Source of the DNA: CAXTPV01 sp964249405
GTDB taxonomy: Bacteria > Pseudomonadota > Alphaproteobacteria > Acetobacterales > Acetobacteraceae
DNA: 9,801 bases
Reading direction: 5' to 3'
NCBI GenBank assembly: GCA_964249405.1
Contig: CAXUBX010000106.1
Coordinates: forward strand, 1-9,801
In this document: piece after piece, positions 7,119 to 9,801 of the stretch
How the letters are laid out: every line of letters starts with the position of its first letter
How positions within the stretch are numbered: position 1 is the first letter of the stretch
Position numbers and translations under genes: made by a program
The notes under the pieces: generated by a model
What the model was told of the DNA's origin: nothing
What the model saw: only the letters and a program-made list of their open reading frames with translations
Databases searched by the model: none

Positions 7119-7604
7119 TCAGTCCGTTTGCCAGGTCATGAACGCTCTGTCATTTTCGTAAGGTGGCTTGGTCCTGCGGAGGTCGCGGAAGAAATCCCGC
7201 AGCAGGATTGCAGCGTCGCGTTCGCGGACCCCCGCGATCGTGATCGGCCGGTGCAGGCAGTCGGGCCGCTCGAACAGGCGTGGTCCATGCTCGACGCCGC
7301 CGCCCTTCGGATCGTAGGCTCCGAACACCAGGCGGCCGATGCGGAAATGCACGCAGGCGGCGGCGCACATGGGACAAGGCTCGAGCGTCGCGACGAGCGT
7401 GCACCCGCCGAGGCGAGGTCGCCCGAGCCGGATCGCGGCGTCCCGCATCGCGAGCATCTCGGCGTGGGCCGACACGTCGCCGGTGCGCTCGACCGCGTTC
7501 GCGTGCGCGCTGACCACCGCGCCGTCGGGGCCGAGGATCGCGGCGGCGACCGGGATCTCGCCGGACCCCGCAGCATCCCTGGCGAGGGCCAGGAGGCGCT
7601 CCAT
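7119..7604 (-). CDS. tadA: tRNA-specific adenosine deaminase TadA
   Basis: This 161-residue zinc enzyme converts A34 to inosine in the anticodon of tRNA-Arg(ACG), allowing one tRNA to read several CGN codons. The deaminase signatures are complete: SAHAEM with zinc ligand His47 and proton-shuttling Glu49, and EPCPMCAAAC with zinc ligands Cys77 and Cys80. GEIPVAAAIL near residues 16-24 matches the family N-terminus, and GAYDPKGG and the Arg-rich C-terminal helix (RDFFRDLRR) fit TadA more than free-nucleoside deaminases. A longer ORF opens at 7655, but the ATG at 7604 has AAGGAG 5 nt upstream and begins exactly where the domain starts, so I chose it. The gene is divergent from the amidotransferase-rluB-rsmD genes and sits 55 nt upstream of the DegP gene on the same strand. 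TadA is usually essential. Confidence 0.95.
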   Translation of the reverse strand: MERLLALARDAAGSGEIPVAAAILGPDGAVVSAHANAVERTGDVSAHAEMLAMRDAAIRLGRPRLGGCTLVATLEPCPMCAAACVHFRIGRLVFGAYDPKGGGVEHGPRLFERPDCLHRPITIAGVRERDAAILLRDFFRDLRRTKPPYENDRAFMTWQTD

Positions 7605-7699
7605 CACGTCTCCTTCGGGAGTTCGAGGCTCGTTCGTATCCCGCCTCCTCGGCATGGTGCTGCTGGCCGAACCGGTTTCGGCCGTCCATAGGACACAGG
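7605..7699. promoter_or_regulatory. Divergent promoter region with inverted repeat between tadA and the amidotransferase gene
   Basis: These 95 nt separate two divergent starts and should contain both promoters. The clearest structure is an inverted repeat, GGCCGAA at 7665-7671 and TTCGGCC at 7677-7683, with a 5-nt centre (CCGGT). It lies 17 nt before the ATG at 7700 and could be an operator or a leader hairpin. No convincing -35/-10 pair was found by eye. Confidence 0.4.
7610..7615 (-). promoter_or_regulatory. Ribosome-binding site fixing the tadA start
   Basis: Read on the minus strand this is AAGGAG, followed by 5 nt and the ATG at 7604. It decides against the upstream in-frame ATG at 7655, whose extra 17 residues look like noise for this family. 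Confidence 0.85.
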
Positions 7700-8440
7700 A
7701 TGAAGGCGATGTCTCCGCCCCCTCGACGCGGCCGACCGTTGATCGGCGTCACCCTCGACGCGGAAGCCGCGGGCGGCTGGTCGGCCTTTCCCTGGTACGC
7801 GCTGCGGGCGAACTATCTCGATGCGGTCGCGGACGCCGGCGGCCTGCCGCTCGCTCTCGGCCACTTGCCGGAACTCGCGGAAGCGACGCTGGACGCGATC
7901 GACGGGCTGATCGTGACGGGGGGCGCCTTCGACATCGATCCGACGCTCTACGGCGGCGGCGCACGGCATGCGTCGGTCCTGCTGAAGACGGCGCGGACGG
8001 ACGCCGAGCTCCGCCTCCTCCGCGGCGCCCTCCAGCGGAACATGCCGGTGTTCGGCGTGTGCGGCGGGATGCAGCTGCTCGCGGTCGCCCTGGGAGGCAC
8101 GCTGATCCAGCACATTCCGGACGAGGTTCCGGGCGCCTTGCCGCACGAGCAGCCGAACCGGCGGGACGAGGCCGGCCATGAGGTCGCGGTCCGGTCGGGC
8201 TCGCTGCTCGCGCGGATCACCGGTCGGGAGATCATGAAGGTCAACTCCTCGCACCATCAGGCGGTCCGCGATCCCGGATCGCTCGCGGTGTCCGCCCGGG
8301 CCCACGACGGGGTCGTGGAAGCGGTCGAGCGGGACGACGGCCGCGGCTTCTGCCTCGGTGTGCAGTGGCATCCGGAGTTCCGGATCGATCCCGGGGATGC
8401 GCAGCTGTTCCGGGCGTTCGTCGGCAGTGCCGCCGCGTGA
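7700..8440 (+). CDS. PuuD-like class I glutamine amidotransferase (gamma-glutamyl-gamma-aminobutyrate hydrolase family)
   Basis: This 246-residue predicted cytosolic hydrolase belongs to the peptidase C26 family, whose best known member, PuuD, releases GABA from gamma-glutamyl-GABA in putrescine degradation. The catalytic triad is visible: nucleophile Cys121 in the elbow FGVCGGMQLL, and His224 and Glu226 in VQWHPEF. The family features RPLIGVTLD at the start, GLIVTGGAFDIDPTLYG (69-85) and VNSSHHQAV (181-189) are also present. Length is normal. The ATG at 7700 has AGGA 6 nt upstream; the ATG at 7709 is an alternative. Its stop overlaps the GTG start of the next gene (GTGA), so translation of the two is probably coupled. 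No other polyamine genes are in the window, so the real substrate is uncertain; another gamma-glutamyl compound is possible. Confidence 0.93.
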   Translation: MKAMSPPPRRGRPLIGVTLDAEAAGGWSAFPWYALRANYLDAVADAGGLPLALGHLPELAEATLDAIDGLIVTGGAFDIDPTLYGGGARHASVLLKTARTDAELRLLRGALQRNMPVFGVCGGMQLLAVALGGTLIQHIPDEVPGALPHEQPNRRDEAGHEVAVRSGSLLARITGREIMKVNSSHHQAVRDPGSLAVSARAHDGVVEAVERDDGRGFCLGVQWHPEFRIDPGDAQLFRAFVGSAAA

Positions 8441-9207
8441 CCGATCCCACGCCGGAGCCACGCGGCGAGCGGATCGCGAAATGGCTCGGGCGCGCCGGCG
8501 TCGCGAGCCGACGGGACGCCGAGCGGATGATCGAGGACGGGCGGGTCCGGCTCAACGGGTCGGCGGTCGGGCATCCGGCGACCTTCGTCGCGGCAGGCGA
8601 CATCGTCGAGGTCGACCGGCGCGTGATCGATGCGCCGGGCCGCGTCCGGCTCTGGCGCTACCACAAGCCCGACGGACTGGTGACGACGCACCGGGATCCG
8701 GATGGAAGGACGACGATCTTCGACCGGATGCCCCCGGGGATGCCGCGCGTCGTCACGGTCGGCCGGCTCGACCTCAACAGCGAGGGATTGCTGCTCCTGA
8801 CGAATGACGGCGGCCTGAAGCGGCGCCTCGAACTGCCGGCGAACGAATGGACCAGACGCTATCGTGCCCGGGTGTGGGGGGCGGTGGACGAGCCTGCGCT
8901 CCGCCGGCTGCGGGACGGCATCGTTCTCGACGGCCGGCGGACCGGTGCGATCGAAGCCGGTCTCGACAGCCGGCGCGGCGAGAACGCCTGGCTCACCGTC
9001 TCGCTCCAGGAAGGACGCTACCGGGAGGTCCGACGCGTGATGACGGCGATCGGGCTCACGGTGACCCGGCTGATCCGCGTCGCCTACGGCCCGTTCCAGC
9101 TCGGCCGGCTCAGGCCCGGCGAAATCGAGGAAGTCCCTGGCAAGGTCCTGCGAGAGCAGCTGTCGACCGACGCCAAGCCGGGTCCGCCGGCACGCCGGCA
9201 CGGCTGA
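8437..9207 (+). CDS. rluB: RsuA/RluB-family rRNA pseudouridine synthase
   Basis: This 256-residue enzyme isomerises a specific uridine in ribosomal RNA. An S4 RNA-binding domain lies at about 11-60 (RIAKWLGRAGVASRRDAERMI, then GRVRLNG). The catalytic domain follows, with Asp112 in GRLDLNSEGLLLLTNDG, then RRYRARV and EGRYREVRRVM. These are RsuA/RluB/RluE/RluF-type motifs. By context (next to rsmD) it is most likely RluB, which acts on 23S rRNA near U2605 in E. coli numbering, but target choice cannot be proved here. I chose the GTG at 8437, which overlaps the upstream stop by 4 nt and begins just before the S4 domain. The longer in-frame ATG at 8365 would add 24 residues that only shadow the amidotransferase gene. 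It lacks the long basic tail some alphaproteobacterial members have. Confidence 0.92.
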   Translation: MTDPTPEPRGERIAKWLGRAGVASRRDAERMIEDGRVRLNGSAVGHPATFVAAGDIVEVDRRVIDAPGRVRLWRYHKPDGLVTTHRDPDGRTTIFDRMPPGMPRVVTVGRLDLNSEGLLLLTNDGGLKRRLELPANEWTRRYRARVWGAVDEPALRRLRDGIVLDGRRTGAIEAGLDSRRGENAWLTVSLQEGRYREVRRVMTAIGLTVTRLIRVAYGPFQLGRLRPGEIEEVPGKVLREQLSTDAKPGPPARRHG

Positions 9208-9755
9208 TGCGGATCATCGCGGGCGCCTGGCGTGGCCGCGTCCTGCTCGGGCCCTCCGGATCCGGAACCCGACCGACCGCCGACCGGGCGCGGCAGGCCC
9301 TGTTCGACATGCTGGCGCACGCGACCTGGGCCCGCACGCGGCCGCTGGCGGATGCGTCCGTTCTCGATGCCTTCGCCGGCACGGGGGCACTCGGTCTCGA
9401 GGCGCTGTCGCGCGGGGCGGCAACGGCCGTGTTCATGGAGAACGATCGGGCCGCGATGCGGACGATCCGCGCGAATGTCGAGCGCTGCGGCGCCGCCCGC
9501 CAGGCGAGGCTCGTGGCCTGCGACGTGCTGCAGGCTCCTGCGGCACCCGATCCGGTCGACTACGCGTTTCTCGACCCACCCTACGGATCGGACGCGGCCA
9601 CTCGCGCCACGCACGCTCTTCTGGCGGCAGGTTGGCTCTCCGCAGGAACCACCCTGATCGTCGAGACCGGACGCGACCAGGTCGTCGATCTTCCCGGCGT
9701 GGCCCTCGCCGAGCGCGCGCACGGGGCCGTCCTGCTTCGGGTTCACCGGATCTAG
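9207..9755 (+). CDS. rsmD: 16S rRNA (guanine-N2)-methyltransferase RsmD
   Basis: This 182-residue SAM-dependent enzyme methylates the exocyclic N2 of G966 (E. coli numbering) in 16S rRNA in the small subunit. It opens with MRIIAGAWRGR, then RPTADRARQALFDML, the usual N-terminal RsmD signature. Motif I, VLDAFAGTGALGLEALSRGA (52-71), binds SAM. FMENDRAA (76-83) holds the acidic residue expected for the ribose. DPPYGSD (123-129) is the catalytic DPPY motif of N-methyltransferases. The ATG overlaps the TGA of the pseudouridine synthase by one base (TGATG), so the two are translationally linked. The end is TAG at 9753-9755, and a hairpin follows. It is a normal-length, intact gene. Confidence 0.96.
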   Translation: MRIIAGAWRGRVLLGPSGSGTRPTADRARQALFDMLAHATWARTRPLADASVLDAFAGTGALGLEALSRGAATAVFMENDRAAMRTIRANVERCGAARQARLVACDVLQAPAAPDPVDYAFLDPPYGSDAATRATHALLAAGWLSAGTTLIVETGRDQVVDLPGVALAERAHGAVLLRVHRI

Positions 9756-9771
9756 AAGGCTTTCGAGCGCT

Positions 9772-9790
9772 GCCCCGGCCGCGCCGGGGC
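9772..9790. terminator. Perfect GC hairpin after rsmD
   Basis: GCCCCGGC (9772-9779) and GCCGGGGC (9783-9790) form an 8-bp perfect stem with a 3-nt CGC loop, 16 nt after the rsmD stop. No T-run follows inside the window (GCGGGGGACCG). It is placed as an operon-end terminator would be, and resembles the hairpin after the aldo/keto reductase in lacking a U tract. Confidence 0.55.
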
Positions 9791-9801
9791 GCGGGGGACC
9801 G

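Noticed and set aside
8365..8436. A 24-residue N-terminal extension of the pseudouridine synthase from the ATG at 8365
   Set aside because: It lies entirely inside the amidotransferase coding region, has no domain content, and the GTG at 8437 gives the classic 4-nt overlap just before the S4 domain.

Overview
The window is a GC-rich stretch of ordinary bacterial chromosome. Codon use is strongly G/C at third positions, so long antisense shadow ORFs are common. The gene set (FtsK with an alphaproteobacterial-style architecture, a DegP/HtrA protease, TadA, and an RluB-RsmD pair) suggests an alphaproteobacterium, perhaps from the Rhodospirillales/Acetobacteraceae side. The family assignment is a guess; the class is a moderately supported inference. 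I see no rRNA, tRNA, CRISPR array, insertion sequence, phage gene or toxin system, and I did not find a clear new biological system.

Layout: (1) 1-557, minus strand: the remains of a major facilitator transporter. The first two transmembrane segments are fused in frame to the seventh and later ones, and a TGA sits where the family has a tryptophan. (2) 651-1505, plus: a proline-rich lipoprotein with an unrecognised central domain and a C-terminal SH3-like domain. (3) 1530-4268, minus: ftsK, the septal DNA translocase, convergent with the lipoprotein gene. (4) 4399-5400, plus: an aldo/keto reductase, divergent from ftsK. (5) 5447-7063, minus: a DegP/HtrA periplasmic serine protease with two PDZ domains and a Gly/Asn/Asp repeat tail, separated from the reductase by a 13-bp perfect hairpin. 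(6) 7119-7604, minus: tadA, the tRNA adenosine deaminase, directly upstream of the protease. (7) 7700-9755, plus: three overlapping genes forming a likely operon, namely a PuuD-type class I glutamine amidotransferase, an RluB/RsuA-type pseudouridine synthase, and the 16S rRNA methyltransferase RsmD. A perfect hairpin follows at the right edge.

How they relate: tadA, the pseudouridine synthase and rsmD are all RNA-modification genes acting on the translation machinery. The amidotransferase sits between them and looks like an extra member coupled by a 4-nt overlap. FtsK (chromosome segregation at the septum) and DegP (envelope protein quality control) are housekeeping genes. The points most worth a second look are the transporter pseudogene, whose degradation can be read in detail, the unassigned lipoprotein domain, and repeat-encoded tails and loops in the protease.
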